From NCBI GenBank assembly GCA_037441725.1, contig JBBIRT010000001.1, positions 1 through 60,147 on the forward strand: 60,147 nucleotides of DNA. Direction: 5' to 3'. Within the stretch, counting starts at the first letter, position 1. The number at the start of each line of letters is the position of its first letter. The notes under the pieces were generated by a model. It searched no databases. It was not told the origin of the DNA and saw nothing but the letters and a program-made list of their open reading frames with translations. Source of the stretch: JBBIRT01 sp037441725. Lineage in GTDB: Bacteria > Desulfobacterota > BSN033 > UBA1163. The translations under genes and the position numbers were made by a program. Shown piece after piece: positions 26,255 through 35,187 of the stretch.

Positions 26255-28004
26255 ATGTGGATTCTAAGAATGAATATGTCTGATCGTACTTATGGATTGA
26301 GTGAAGTCTCAGAAGTTTACANNNNNNNNNNTGGCGGTCGTGGCTTGACCTCTACCATTGTCCATGATGAGGTTCCTCCATTATGTCACCCTCTCGGCCC
26401 AAATAACAAACTGGTCTTTGCTCCAGGCATTGTTACTGGAACTCCAGCCCCTACCTCGGCACGTATTTCAGTCGGTGCGAAGTCTCCACTCACAGGAGGC
26501 ATCAAGGAATCCAATGCCGGCTCTCCTTGGCCCCATGCCCTGGCCTCATTACAAATTAAGGCTTTGATTGTAGAAGGGAAACCTAAGGAGAAGGGAAAAT
26601 ATTGGATGGCCTATTTGACCTGGGATGCCAAAGAAGGAAAGCCCAAAGTTGAATTCTTTAATGCTGATCGTTATAAAGGTGAAAGCCTATATGAGACCTA
26701 TCCAAAACTGTTTAAACGTTTTGGAAAGAATGCGGCCATTGCAGGTTGTGGTATTGCCGGAGAATATGGTTATGGGAATTCGGGGGTGGTGTTTAATGAT
26801 CTTGCCAAACGTCCAAGCCGATACTCAGGTCGAGGGGGGTTGGGCGCGGTCATGGCTAGTAAGGGACTGAAATTTATTGTGATTGATGATCAGAATGCTC
26901 CTAAGGTGAGCATTGTTGATCCAGCTTTGTTCGAGCAGGGATGTAAGAAATTGGTGGATGCCTTACGGACCCATGACGTGAAAAAACCAAAAGGAGCATT
27001 AAATAGCTATGGAACTGCAGTGCTCATCAACATTATGAATGAGGCAGGAGGACTACCTACCCGCAACTTCTCGAGCGGTCGTTTCAAAGGGGCTGCCAAG
27101 ATTGCTGGTGAGGCCATTTTTGAAGGAAATAAGAAACGTCTTGGCAAGGAGTTATATAACCATGCCTGTAGTCCTGNNNNNNNNNNNNNNNNNNNNNNNN
27201 NNNNNNNNNNNNNNNNNNNNNNNNNNNNNNNNNNNNNNNTGGGCCTTGGGAGCAAACTGTGGGATTGATAATTTAGATCAGATCGCTGAGATGATCAGAT
27301 TATGCAATGCCTATGGATTGGATACGATTGAGACCGGTGCAACCATTGGTGTGGCGATGGAGGCTGGGATTGTGCCCTTTGGAGATGGTCAAAAGGCTAT
27401 TAAACTGATTCACGAGATGGGGAAGGGGACCCCTTTAGGTAGAATTCTGGGAGGGGGGACAGGATTTGCGGGTAAGGCCTTTGGGATGGTTCGGGTTCCA
27501 GCAGTGAAAGGCCAAGGGATGCCTGCCTATGAACCCCGTGCAGTTAAAGGGATTGCCATCACCTATGCAACCTCTCCAATGGGTGCTGATCACACGGCTG
27601 GTTACACGATTGCCCCTGAGATTCTAAGCGTAGGAGGAAAGGTCGACCCGCTTACCCCTGAAGGAAAGGCTGAACTTAGCCGGGCCTTTCAGGCCACAAC
27701 TGCCTTCATCGATTCCACAGGTCATTGCCTTTTCATTGCCTTTGCGATTTTGGATATCCCAAGTGGATTTGAAGGGATGATGGAGGAATGTAATGGAGTC
27801 CTTGGAACCAATTGGAAGTCTGAGGATGCTGCAAGAATTGGCACTGAAATCCTCCGAAAAGAGAGGGCCTTTAATGAGGCGGCTGGATTGACAAAGGCTG
27901 ATGATCGGATTCCTGAATTTATGAGGTATGAACCTCTTCCTCCCCACAATCAGGTCTTCGACGTTCCAGAAAGCGCATTGGATTCTGTCTTTGCAGAGAT
28001 GTAG
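26255..28004 (+). CDS. aor: Tungsten-type aldehyde:ferredoxin oxidoreductase (interrupted by assembly gaps)
   Basis: Oxidizes aldehydes to acids with ferredoxin, using a bis-pterin tungsten (or molybdenum) cofactor and a [4Fe-4S] cluster; about 580 residues, near the family norm. Seen: N-terminal ILRMNMSDRT, GGRGLTS, the pterin-binding NDLAKRPSRYSGRGGLGAVMASKGLK, ACSP at the cluster-binding region, WALGANCGIDN, and the distal DSTGHC cysteine motif. N runs at 26322-26331 and 27177-27239 remove a conserved N-terminal stretch and most of the CxxCxxxC cluster motif. The frame changes across the second run, whose true length must be 2 modulo 3 if the gene is intact. I treat it as one gene with an assembly error, not a pseudogene. 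Confidence 0.88.
26322..26331. other. Assembly gap (10 N)
   Basis: Ten unknown bases inside the N-terminal part of the oxidoreductase gene. The reading frame is kept across them. Confidence 0.99.
27177..27239. other. Assembly gap (63 N)
   Basis: Sixty-three unknown bases over the iron-sulfur motif of the oxidoreductase. The coding frame before and after differs, so the gap length is an estimate. Confidence 0.99.
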
Positions 28005-28016
28005 TTGCTATTTTGG

Positions 28017-28047
28017 TTTGGCAGGAGAAAGCATTTCTCCTGCCAAA
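28017..28047 (+). promoter_or_regulatory. Perfect 14-bp hairpin between aor and the radical SAM gene
   Basis: Arms 28017-28030 (TTTGGCAGGAGAAA) and 28034-28047 with a 3-base loop, just after the aor stop and 14 bases before the next start. There is no following T run, so I read it as an RNA-processing/stability element or leaky attenuator separating highly expressed enzyme from its maturase, rather than a full terminator. Confidence 0.6.
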
Positions 28048-28061
28048 CTTCAAGTTGATTT

Positions 28062-29249
28062 ATGGCCAAGGTGAAAACCGATGAAAAGGGACGATTGATC
28101 CTTCCTGAGGCTTTTCTTAAACGGAGGCATATCCCTTCTGAGACCGAATACTGGCTTGATGAACGGGAGGGGGACCTCATCCTCCATCCTTGTCTTCCTG
28201 ATATACGAAAGATCTATATCCAACCCACGACCCACTGTAATCTTCATTGCCGCACCTGTATTCAAAATGTTTGGGATGCTCCCAAATCCCATATGTCCAT
28301 GGAGACCTATAGTCGAATCTTAGAAAGTCTGGATCAACTTCCTAAATTGACACGGGTGATATTCAGTGGCTTTGGAGAACCACTGAGCCACCCTCAGATT
28401 CTAAGAATGATTCAGGAGGTGCGAAACCGGGGTCTGGCCGTGACCCTCGGTTCGAATGGGTTATTGTTGAATGTTGAGGTGATTCAGGAATTGATAAAGA
28501 TGGGGGTGGATCGATTGGTGGTCTCGGTCGATGGAGTAAAACCTGAGACTTATACTCACATTCGGGGAGCAATGCTTTCTCAGGTCTTAAATAACCTTCG
28601 CCTGTTAAATGACATTAAAAGGCAATGGGGATCCTTAACCCCGATCCTGGGGATTGAATTTGTGATCCTTAAAAGCAACATGACTGAAATAGCTGAATTG
28701 ACAGGATTGGCCTCTCGATTGAATGCTGATCGGATTTTGGTTAGCCATGTCTTATCCTATACCGAAGAGATGTATCATGAGATCCTTTATGGTTATGAAC
28801 CTCAGACTCCCCTTGGCACGAGGGGTTGGCCTGTAAAAGCGGATGCCTGGGTCATGTGGGGGACCTTAGATTTACCCCGTATGCATTGGGGAGCTGAGAG
28901 AAGGTGTCGCTTTATCCACGATCGTGCAATCGTGATCGGATGGGATGGAGCCCTCTCCCCCTGTTATGCGCTATCGCAAAACTATCACTATTTTGCCATT
29001 GATGGCCGGAAGAAACAGGTAAGCCGTTATGTTTTAGGAAACGTTCATGAACAATCCTTAGCTGAGGTCTGGATGTCAGAAGAATTTGTTCGTTTCAGGA
29101 GTGAGGTGATAGAGTTCCGTTTTCCTTCGTGTCCTGATTGTGATCTTCGTGAAAGTTGTGACCTAAGAGGTCGTAATGAAGGATGTTGGGGATGGAATCC
29201 ATCCTGTTCGGATTGCCTTTGGGCACAGGATATTATAAGATGTCCATGA
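28062..29249 (+). CDS. Radical SAM/SPASM protein, putative tungsten-enzyme maturase, with AbrB-like N-terminus
   Basis: 395 residues. Residues about 1-45 (VKTDEKGRLILPEAFLKRR ... GDLILHP) look like an AbrB/SpoVT swapped-hairpin domain. Then a radical SAM domain with the cluster motif CNLHCRTC (C-x3-C-x2-C), the FSGFGEPLSHP motif and GSNGLLL, and a C-terminal SPASM region rich in cysteines (CPDCDLRESC, CWGWNPSCSDC). Radical SAM proteins next to tungsten aldehyde oxidoreductases (cmo-type, P. furiosus) are thought to modify the enzyme or its cofactor. The position directly after aor supports that role. The ribosome site is weak. Confidence 0.85.
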   Translation: MAKVKTDEKGRLILPEAFLKRRHIPSETEYWLDEREGDLILHPCLPDIRKIYIQPTTHCNLHCRTCIQNVWDAPKSHMSMETYSRILESLDQLPKLTRVIFSGFGEPLSHPQILRMIQEVRNRGLAVTLGSNGLLLNVEVIQELIKMGVDRLVVSVDGVKPETYTHIRGAMLSQVLNNLRLLNDIKRQWGSLTPILGIEFVILKSNMTEIAELTGLASRLNADRILVSHVLSYTEEMYHEILYGYEPQTPLGTRGWPVKADAWVMWGTLDLPRMHWGAERRCRFIHDRAIVIGWDGALSPCYALSQNYHYFAIDGRKKQVSRYVLGNVHEQSLAEVWMSEEFVRFRSEVIEFRFPSCPDCDLRESCDLRGRNEGCWGWNPSCSDCLWAQDIIRCP

Positions 29250-29268
29250 AGTAGGGGTTTGAAGCTTG

Positions 29269-29655
29269 ATGCGGAAAAAAAAGATCTCTTTGGATGTTTG
29301 GTTATATGGTGAACTCTCCAGATATGGAAGGGGGGCAGAAGAGAAAGGCTTTGCCAATTTAAAGATTCATCTTTCTTTAGGAAGCACAATGGCTGATCTC
29401 CTATCCAGGCTTGGGATGAAAGGAGAAGAAAGGGGGATTACATTTATCAATGGAAAACTCAGTGCCATGCCCGGTCTTCAACCTGATGAGGGACATATGC
29501 TCCACGACGGTGATCGAGTGGCCTTTTTCGATCTTAAAAGCATGTGGCCTTTTCAGTATCGGCATGGAGCAGTCATGACTGAAGAGATGGCTCATGCCAT
29601 GGAAACCGAAAAGGATCATGGGATCCATCACACCTACACTAAGGAGAGTCACTAA
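29269..29655 (+). CDS. MoaD/ThiS-like beta-grasp protein with His-rich tail
   Basis: 128 residues. The first 85 resemble MoaD/ThiS (SLDVWLYGELSRYG, a central FINGKLSAM, and HDGDRVAFF where MoaD has DGDEVAFFPP). Instead of ending in the Gly-Gly needed for sulfur transfer, it continues about 40 residues (DLKSMWPFQYRHGAVMTEE, then a His-rich tail). It therefore cannot act as a standard sulfur carrier unless processed. In the aor operon, it may deliver or guard the pterin/tungsten cofactor. ATG 29269 follows AGGGG; a TTG one codon earlier is possible. Confidence 0.75.
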   Translation: MRKKKISLDVWLYGELSRYGRGAEEKGFANLKIHLSLGSTMADLLSRLGMKGEERGITFINGKLSAMPGLQPDEGHMLHDGDRVAFFDLKSMWPFQYRHGAVMTEEMAHAMETEKDHGIHHTYTKESH

Positions 29656-29715
29656 TTCATCCTTTAGACCTGCCTTGAAATAATGAATCAAAATTTTTTT
29701 GTAACGAAAAATGAT

Positions 29716-29755
29716 CCCTTTGGCAGGAGAATATCAATCTCCCCTTTACAAAGGG
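29716..29755 (+). promoter_or_regulatory. Two-part hairpin before the nitroreductase gene
   Basis: Outer stem CCCTTTG (29716-29722) with CAAAGGG (29749-29755), inner stem GGAGA (29726-29730) with TCTCC (29738-29742). It shares the string TTTGGCAGGAGAA with the hairpin after aor. The surrounding 142-base gap between genes holds nothing else recognisable. Confidence 0.45.
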
Positions 29756-29797
29756 TGAGGAATAGGATAATCATTTTAGAGAAAGGAGGATTGAGAG

Positions 29798-30349
29798 ATG
29801 GATGTGATGGAGGCAATCAAAGGGAGACGGAGTGTCCGAAAATATAAGCCAGATCCTGTTTCTGATGAAGTCCTCAAATCTGTGTTAGAGGCGGTGAGAT
29901 GGGCCCCTTCCTGGGCCAATACCCAATGCTGGGAGATTATCATGGTTAAAGATCAAAAAGTCAAAAAGGAACTCTCAACAGCACTTCGGGAAGGAAATCC
30001 AGCAACGGCCTCAATGACTGAAGCCCCTGTCATTTTAGTTCTCTGTGGGAAAAAGGGGGTTTCTGGCTGCAGGGGCGGCCAACCTGTAACGGTCAAGGGA
30101 GATTGGTGGATGTTCGATATCGGACTGGCAATGCAGAATCTCTGTTTGGCTGCTTACGCCATGGGATTGGGAACCGTGATTATTGGAGCATTCAATCATC
30201 AAAGAGTAGAGGAGATTTTGGATCTCCCCCCGAATGTCGAAGTGTTGGCAATGACCCCCCTTGGATACCCTGCAGGAGCAGGAGCTGCTCCAAGAAGAAA
30301 AGAGATCTCAGAGTTTGTTTATTATGAAAAATATGGGGTTAAAGGGTAG
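29798..30349 (+). CDS. Nitroreductase-family flavoprotein
   Basis: FMN-dependent oxidoreductase of the NfsB/FRase superfamily, 183 residues. Seen: the FMN-binding RRSVRKYKPDPVSDEVL, APSWANTQCWEIIMV, and the conserved late motif GLGTVIIGAF followed by LPPNVEVLAMTPLGYP. AAAGGAGG precedes the ATG. It follows the aor maturation genes and may share their transcript; the physiological substrate cannot be inferred. Confidence 0.9.
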   Translation: MDVMEAIKGRRSVRKYKPDPVSDEVLKSVLEAVRWAPSWANTQCWEIIMVKDQKVKKELSTALREGNPATASMTEAPVILVLCGKKGVSGCRGGQPVTVKGDWWMFDIGLAMQNLCLAAYAMGLGTVIIGAFNHQRVEEILDLPPNVEVLAMTPLGYPAGAGAAPRRKEISEFVYYEKYGVKG

Positions 30350-30441
30350 TTTATATTTAGGGTAAAGGAATTAAGGCTCAAAAAAAAGAAGGGGATCCAA
30401 TATGATGTTTTTTAATCTCATACACGGAGGGGACAAAGGTG

Positions 30442-31647
30442 ATGGTTCCGGATAAGATTCTTCAATCCTTAGTGGTTCAGACGGAATCAAAATTGGTGAT
30501 GGTGGTGATGGATGGGATTGGTGGATTACCCATCCAGGGAAAGACGGAGCTGGAAGCCGCTAAGACCCCCAATCTTGACCGGCTCACTCCAAAAGCAGCC
30601 GCGGGGATGATTGATCCTATTGCCTTTGGAATCACACCTGGAAGCGGTCCTTCTCATTTGGCTTTGTTTGGTTATGATCCCTTCAAATATGAGATTGGAA
30701 GAGGGGTTTTAGAGGCAATGGGGATCGATGTGCCTCTTTCCAAGGAGGATTTAGCCGTAAGAGGTAATTTTGCGACCATTGATGAAAGGGGAGTCATCAT
30801 TGATCGAAGGGCAGGAAGAATTCCAACGGAGAGGAATAGAGAGATTTGCCAGTTCCTCGGGAACGAAATCAAAGAGATTGAAGGGGTCAGAACCTCTATT
30901 TACCCCGGGAGAGAACATCGGTTCGTCCTCGTATTTAGAGGAGAGGGGTTAAGGGACGATTTGACAGATGCCGACCCCCAGAAGGAAGGTCTTCAAGCCA
31001 AGGGGACTGAGGGACTTTCTCAGGAGGCTCAAAGAACCGCTGAGATTGTCAATCTCTATTTAAAGAAGGCAACAGAACTTCTAAGACCTTTTCATCCTGC
31101 AAACACCATTCTCCTGAGAGGATTTTCAAAGGTTCCGGAAATTCCAACCCTGTCAGAAAGATTTAAACTTAGACCTGCCGCGATAGCGACCTACCCTATG
31201 TATCGGGGGTTGGCAAGAGTGGTAGGAATGGAGATCCTGAAGACAGGGGAAAGCCTTCGTGAAGAGGTAGAGACTTTGAGGAAATTTTTTAATCAATATG
31301 ATTTCTTCTATGTCCATTTTAAAAAGACAGATATGGCAGGAGAGGATGGGAATTTTAAAATGAAGGTGAGGGCGATTGAAGAGATCGATCGGATCCTCCC
31401 ATTCATTTTCAAGATGAGGCCTGAGGTGTTAGTCATCACCGGGGATCATTCCACTCCTGCTCTCTTGAAATCTCATAGCTGGCATCCTAATCCCCTCCTC
31501 CTTTTCTCGAAATATGTTCGTCCGGATGGCCTCCGTCGTTTTACAGAAAGAAATTGTCAGAGAGGACAACTGGGGAGGTTTCCAGCCACGGGGGTCATTC
31601 CATTGATGTTAGCCAATGGACTAAAATTAAAAAAGTTTGGGGCCTAA
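30442..31647 (+). CDS. apgM: 2,3-bisphosphoglycerate-independent phosphoglycerate mutase, archaeal type
   Basis: Interconverts 3- and 2-phosphoglycerate, 401 residues, usual for ApgM. Alkaline-phosphatase fold: VVMDGIGG metal site at the N-terminus, catalytic-serine region PGSGPSHLALFGYDP, RGNFATID, DRRAGRIPTERN, and the late metal motif VITGDHSTP with HSWHPNPLLL. A GTG directly before this ATG is an alternative start; GGAGGGG is upstream. This family is common in archaea and strict anaerobic bacteria. It precedes a radical SAM gene by 30 bases. Confidence 0.93.
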   Translation: MVPDKILQSLVVQTESKLVMVVMDGIGGLPIQGKTELEAAKTPNLDRLTPKAAAGMIDPIAFGITPGSGPSHLALFGYDPFKYEIGRGVLEAMGIDVPLSKEDLAVRGNFATIDERGVIIDRRAGRIPTERNREICQFLGNEIKEIEGVRTSIYPGREHRFVLVFRGEGLRDDLTDADPQKEGLQAKGTEGLSQEAQRTAEIVNLYLKKATELLRPFHPANTILLRGFSKVPEIPTLSERFKLRPAAIATYPMYRGLARVVGMEILKTGESLREEVETLRKFFNQYDFFYVHFKKTDMAGEDGNFKMKVRAIEEIDRILPFIFKMRPEVLVITGDHSTPALLKSHSWHPNPLLLFSKYVRPDGLRRFTERNCQRGQLGRFPATGVIPLMLANGLKLKKFGA

Positions 31648-31677
31648 AGGGTTCAATTCCAAACACCAAATTTCAAC

Positions 31678-32610
31678 ATGAAACATTATCACTATCTTTA
31701 TGGGCCTGTGCCTTCAAGGAGATTGGGAAGATCATTAGGAATTGATCTGGTCCCCCATAAAATATGCACCTACAATTGCATTTATTGTCAGATTGGAAGA
31801 ACAACGGAGAAAAGCCTCGTTAGAAAAGAGTATCTTCCAATAGAAGAAGTTCTTAAAGAGGTAAAACACTTCCTTGAGAATGAGGCCTCTCCGATCGATT
31901 ATCTTTCCCTTTCTGGTTCTGGAGAGCCTACCCTTCATTCTCAAATTGGTAGGGTGATCGATCAAATAAAGGAAATCACCTCCCTACCGGTTGCTGTGAT
32001 CACCAATGGGTCATTGTTTTATGAAAGGGAGGTCAGACAAGATCTGATTCAAGCAGATGTAGTCCTTCCTTCATTAGATGCAGTGTCTCCAGAAATTTTT
32101 AGAAGGATCAATCGACCTTATGCTGGACTCTCCATAGAAGATGTGATCAAAGGATTGGTTGAATTCAGAAGGATGTATCGAGGAAGGATCTGGTTAGAGA
32201 TATTATTTTGTAAAGGGGTGAATGATTCCTTGGAAGAGCTCCAGAAGATGAAAGAGGTCATTCAGAGAATTCAGCCTGATCTTATCCATCTCAATACCGT
32301 TGTTCGGCCACCTTCTGAAGATTGGGTTTCTCCTTTAAGTTTAAGAGAGATGGAGAAGATTAAAAACTTCTTTGGGGAGAAGGCTTTGATCATCTCGGAG
32401 TTTGATCGACATCCATTCAGAGTCTCTGAAAAAGAGTTTAAGGAAAGGATATTGAGGACACTCAGGAGAAGACCCCTTTCCATTTCTGATCTATCTAAGG
32501 GGATGGAGATTTCGCAGGATGAATTGACTCAGTACCTAAAGGTTCTAATCCGTGAAGGAAAGATTCGATCAAGGGTCTTTGGGGACTCCATCTATTACGA
32601 AATAAAGTGA
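31678..32610 (+). CDS. Radical SAM protein (COG0731-like) with C-terminal winged helix
   Basis: 310 residues. Seen: the subfamily start YLYGPVPSRRLGRSLGIDL, cluster motif CTYNCIYC (C-x3-C-x2-C), the SAM-binding LSLSGSGEPTLH and a C-terminal segment (about 245-310, ISDLSKGMEISQDELTQYLKVLIREGKI) that looks like a winged helix. Members are generally annotated as Fe-S oxidoreductases of unknown substrate. It is likely cotranscribed with apgM. Confidence 0.82.
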   Translation: MKHYHYLYGPVPSRRLGRSLGIDLVPHKICTYNCIYCQIGRTTEKSLVRKEYLPIEEVLKEVKHFLENEASPIDYLSLSGSGEPTLHSQIGRVIDQIKEITSLPVAVITNGSLFYEREVRQDLIQADVVLPSLDAVSPEIFRRINRPYAGLSIEDVIKGLVEFRRMYRGRIWLEILFCKGVNDSLEELQKMKEVIQRIQPDLIHLNTVVRPPSEDWVSPLSLREMEKIKNFFGEKALIISEFDRHPFRVSEKEFKERILRTLRRRPLSISDLSKGMEISQDELTQYLKVLIREGKIRSRVFGDSIYYEIK

Positions 32611-32754
32611 GGGTCAAGGGTTTAATTTTTGTATGGTTGATTTTATATTCGAATCCTTTAAAAGTTTAATAATCAAGATCCATTCATGTTAAGGGAGCGG
32701 GAATATTGGTTGATCCATGAAAGGAATGGTCATTAAAAATATTAGGAGAATGCT

Positions 32755-33660
32755 ATGCGTATTGAAGCCTCCATTAAAAAACATGCTCGAAGGATAGGTA
32801 TGGATCTTTGTGGAATTGCCCCTATCTCCAGATTTGAGGGTGCCCCCAAGGGAACACATCCCTGTGATTTCCTACCAGGTTGTAAATCTGTGATCAGTGT
32901 CGGGTTGCGATTACCCGATGGGGTAATTCAGACCATATTTAGAAATTTTGAAGACGGAAATCGGAAGGCACAAGGGATTTATGGGACCTATGGTTATACC
33001 ATTGCCCCTAATTTTCATCTATTGTATGCCGTCTATGAGATTGCCCAGTATATTGAACGGACCACTGGATTTGCAGCGATGCCCACCCAAGTGGGGCCAT
33101 TGGCTACGGGCATGTCCATCAGCCAACGACATGCCGCGGTAGCTGCTGGTCTTGGAGAATTTGGATGGCTCAGTATCGTTCTGACCCCAGAATTTGGACC
33201 CAGAAACAGGTTTGGTGCTGTTTTAACCACTGCTGAACTTGAGCCTGATCCAATGTATAATGGACCTCCTCTTTGTAATCCAAGTAAGTGCCATGTCTGT
33301 ACGAGTATCTGTCCTACAGGGGCCCTCAGCAAATATGGAGAAAGAGAGGCGCGACGGGTTGTTTATCAAGATCGAGATGGTGAGAAGGTTTATGATTATT
33401 GTCATGTGGATATGAATCGGTGTCGAATTGCCGCCCATGCCCTCATGATCAAAACAGGGGGCAATGAAGACCTTGTCAGCTCATTGGATGCCTCGGCAAA
33501 AGAGATCGATGAGGCAATCAAGAAGACGCCTCCAGAAGGACTCCAAGCTTCCCCTACCTGGAAGTGTGGGAAATGTATGGCTTACTGTCCAACCGGAAAT
33601 TGGAGGAAGAGATTCAAAGACACGGGCTTTTCCAATCATCTCCCCATGATAAAGTGGTAA
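32755..33660 (+). CDS. QueG-like double-cluster iron-sulfur protein
   Basis: 301 residues, related to epoxyqueuosine reductase (COG1600). Seen: the N-terminal half lacking obvious enzyme motifs beyond DLCGIAPISRF and LGEFGWLSIVLTPEFGPRNRFGAVLTT (both typical of QueG and related corrinoid proteins), then [4Fe-4S] motifs CNPSKCHVCTSICPTGAL and CGKCMAYCPTGNW. The C-terminal HEAT-like repeats of canonical QueG are absent, so a queuosine role is uncertain; reductive-dehalogenase-like or electron-transfer roles are also possible. It is a single gene between the radical SAM gene and larA; GGAGA is upstream. Confidence 0.75.
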   Translation: MRIEASIKKHARRIGMDLCGIAPISRFEGAPKGTHPCDFLPGCKSVISVGLRLPDGVIQTIFRNFEDGNRKAQGIYGTYGYTIAPNFHLLYAVYEIAQYIERTTGFAAMPTQVGPLATGMSISQRHAAVAAGLGEFGWLSIVLTPEFGPRNRFGAVLTTAELEPDPMYNGPPLCNPSKCHVCTSICPTGALSKYGEREARRVVYQDRDGEKVYDYCHVDMNRCRIAAHALMIKTGGNEDLVSSLDASAKEIDEAIKKTPPEGLQASPTWKCGKCMAYCPTGNWRKRFKDTGFSNHLPMIKW

Positions 33661-33737
33661 TCCTCTATTTGAAATAAAATGATAAGGTTCTGATCTTATG
33701 GGGTTTCTGGATGAGATGAAGGATTTGCGGTCATTTA

Positions 33738-35027
33738 TCAGGAGGATTGAATTTGAGGAATAATATTTCCTCCTGAGGAGAAGATCACGACGTCAGCCTT
33801 AGGAATTCTTTTAGAAACCTGATCAATCGCCTCCTGAATATTGGCTGAATATGAGAATTTCATCATCTTTACTTGTTCTGGTGAGAGTCCTTCGGTGACA
33901 TGGAAAACCTTAAATTTTTCTGCTAATTCCTTGAAGGCGACAATTTGCATAATGTAAGAGATACCGAAGGATTTTAAATGATTAGGAACATTTCCCTCGA
34001 TTAGTCGACGATGGAAATCGCTTGCACTTTCAGGGGTTCTCATCTCCTCAATCAAGGGCATAATTGGACCAGCCTCTTTTTGTGGGGCCACCCATATGAT
34101 CGATCCTCCTGTTTGGGTACAATAACCTGACATGGTCAGGGCCTTTGTGGATTGTACTCCAATTTCTAAGGGAAAGGCTGAAGTAATGGTCACATCGGCT
34201 AATTTTGGAATGGGAACTGAGTAGAGGGAGGCTGAAAAGGAGGAGGCTTCCCGATGTTCGGCCAATGGATCTCCTGCAAAGGCTCGTATGACTTCCTTCT
34301 TATCATTTATGATGAAGTCGAGCTTAAAGGTCAACCTTGAGAGACGACCCGCATCAACAATTTCTTCATAAAAAGAGTTTCCGTCAAGAAGGTTAACCTT
34401 GCTGTTCCGATGACGCATCCATGTAAAGTGATGACTCGCTACAGACCGATAGGATGAGGCCCCCGGCATGACAATTTTGTACCCCCCTCCAAAACCCGCG
34501 TTTGGATGAGGCATACATTCACCCACCCCGATGATCAGGTCTGAAAATGCAACATATGGATTGACTTCTACAAGAGTTCCTCGATGGGTCCTTCCAATGA
34601 TGACATTCTCAGGAGAATGAGGATCATGAGTCAAAATACGTCCTTCTAATCGAGAAAAGGCCTCATCACCAATCTTAGTTCTTAATTGTTCTAAGGTGGG
34701 GATGGGATGCGTCCCGATCGCACAGATGGCTCTGATTCGATGGTCAGGGATCCCTCCACGATTCAATCGGTTTAAAATCTCAGGCAAGGCCAAATGGACA
34801 GGTGTGGGACGCTGGAGGTCATCAAATAGAATGGAAACATCCATTCCAGGTTTAGAGAGTTCCTCAATCCTTGGGGATCCAATTGGCTGATCTAAGGCTT
34901 TTTGTATTTCTTTTAAAGTATCTTTAACTCCAGCAATGGTAGGTTTATCTACAGAAGAGATTAAAGTCCATCCATTCGGTAAGGTGAAATAGATCTTTCT
35001 TTGGTCGTAATTAACAAAATGGTTCAT
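33738..35027 (-). CDS. larA: Nickel-pincer LarA-family 2-hydroxyacid racemase
   Basis: 429 residues. Seen: DUF2088/LarA N-domain with FDDLQRPTP, IGTHPIPT (His of the GTH motif), HPNAGFGGGYKIVMPG (the conserved lysine that carries the pincer nucleotide), and SVASHHFTW. LarA uses a nickel pincer nucleotide made by LarBCE, none of which is in the window. Homologs act on lactate and other 2-hydroxyacids. ATG 35027 is chosen over ATG 35051 because a good promoter overlaps the latter. Divergent from the GntR gene, so it probably belongs to the same regulon as the 2-oxoacid oxidoreductase and TRAP genes. Confidence 0.85.
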   Translation of the reverse strand: MNHFVNYDQRKIYFTLPNGWTLISSVDKPTIAGVKDTLKEIQKALDQPIGSPRIEELSKPGMDVSILFDDLQRPTPVHLALPEILNRLNRGGIPDHRIRAICAIGTHPIPTLEQLRTKIGDEAFSRLEGRILTHDPHSPENVIIGRTHRGTLVEVNPYVAFSDLIIGVGECMPHPNAGFGGGYKIVMPGASSYRSVASHHFTWMRHRNSKVNLLDGNSFYEEIVDAGRLSRLTFKLDFIINDKKEVIRAFAGDPLAEHREASSFSASLYSVPIPKLADVTITSAFPLEIGVQSTKALTMSGYCTQTGGSIIWVAPQKEAGPIMPLIEEMRTPESASDFHRRLIEGNVPNHLKSFGISYIMQIVAFKELAEKFKVFHVTEGLSPEQVKMMKFSYSANIQEAIDQVSKRIPKADVVIFSSGGNIIPQIQSS

Positions 35028-35041
35028 AAGAAGGCAATTAT

Positions 35042-35070
35042 AATATAGCATTTAAATTGGAAAGAAACAA
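35042..35070 (-). promoter_or_regulatory. Candidate larA promoter (extended -10)
   Basis: Minus-strand TTGTTT (35065-35070), 17 bases, TATATT (35042-35047) preceded by TGC. Transcription would begin within about 10 bases of the chosen ATG. Confidence 0.6.
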
Positions 35071-35087
35071 CTTTTTTATTTTCAATT

Positions 35088-35101
35088 ACAAGAATTCTTG
35101 T
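35088..35101. promoter_or_regulatory. Perfect 14-bp palindrome, candidate GntR operator
   Basis: ACAAGAATTCTTGT sits centrally in the larA/GntR divergent region. In addition ACTGTAT (35122-35128) and its inverted copy ATACAGT (35181-35187) flank the GntR promoter; the second overlaps the -10. Either could be the operator. Confidence 0.45.
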
Positions 35102-35158
35102 TTGGTACTTTTTAAAAATTCACTGTATTTACAATAAGTTGAATTAAATAATTTGTCC

Positions 35159-35187
35159 TTGACAGAATCTATAATCTGGGATACAGT
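35159..35187 (+). promoter_or_regulatory. Candidate promoter of the GntR-oxidoreductase-TRAP operon
   Basis: TTGACA (35159-35164), 17-base spacer, TACAGT (35182-35187). A TATAAT also lies at 35170-35175. The start codon follows about 10 bases after the -10, so the mRNA would be nearly leaderless. Confidence 0.55.

Noticed and set aside
33738..33776. Hairpin TCAGGAGGA/TCCTCCTGA at the larA end as a terminator
   Set aside because: Lies within the coding end and is not followed by a T run on the minus strand.
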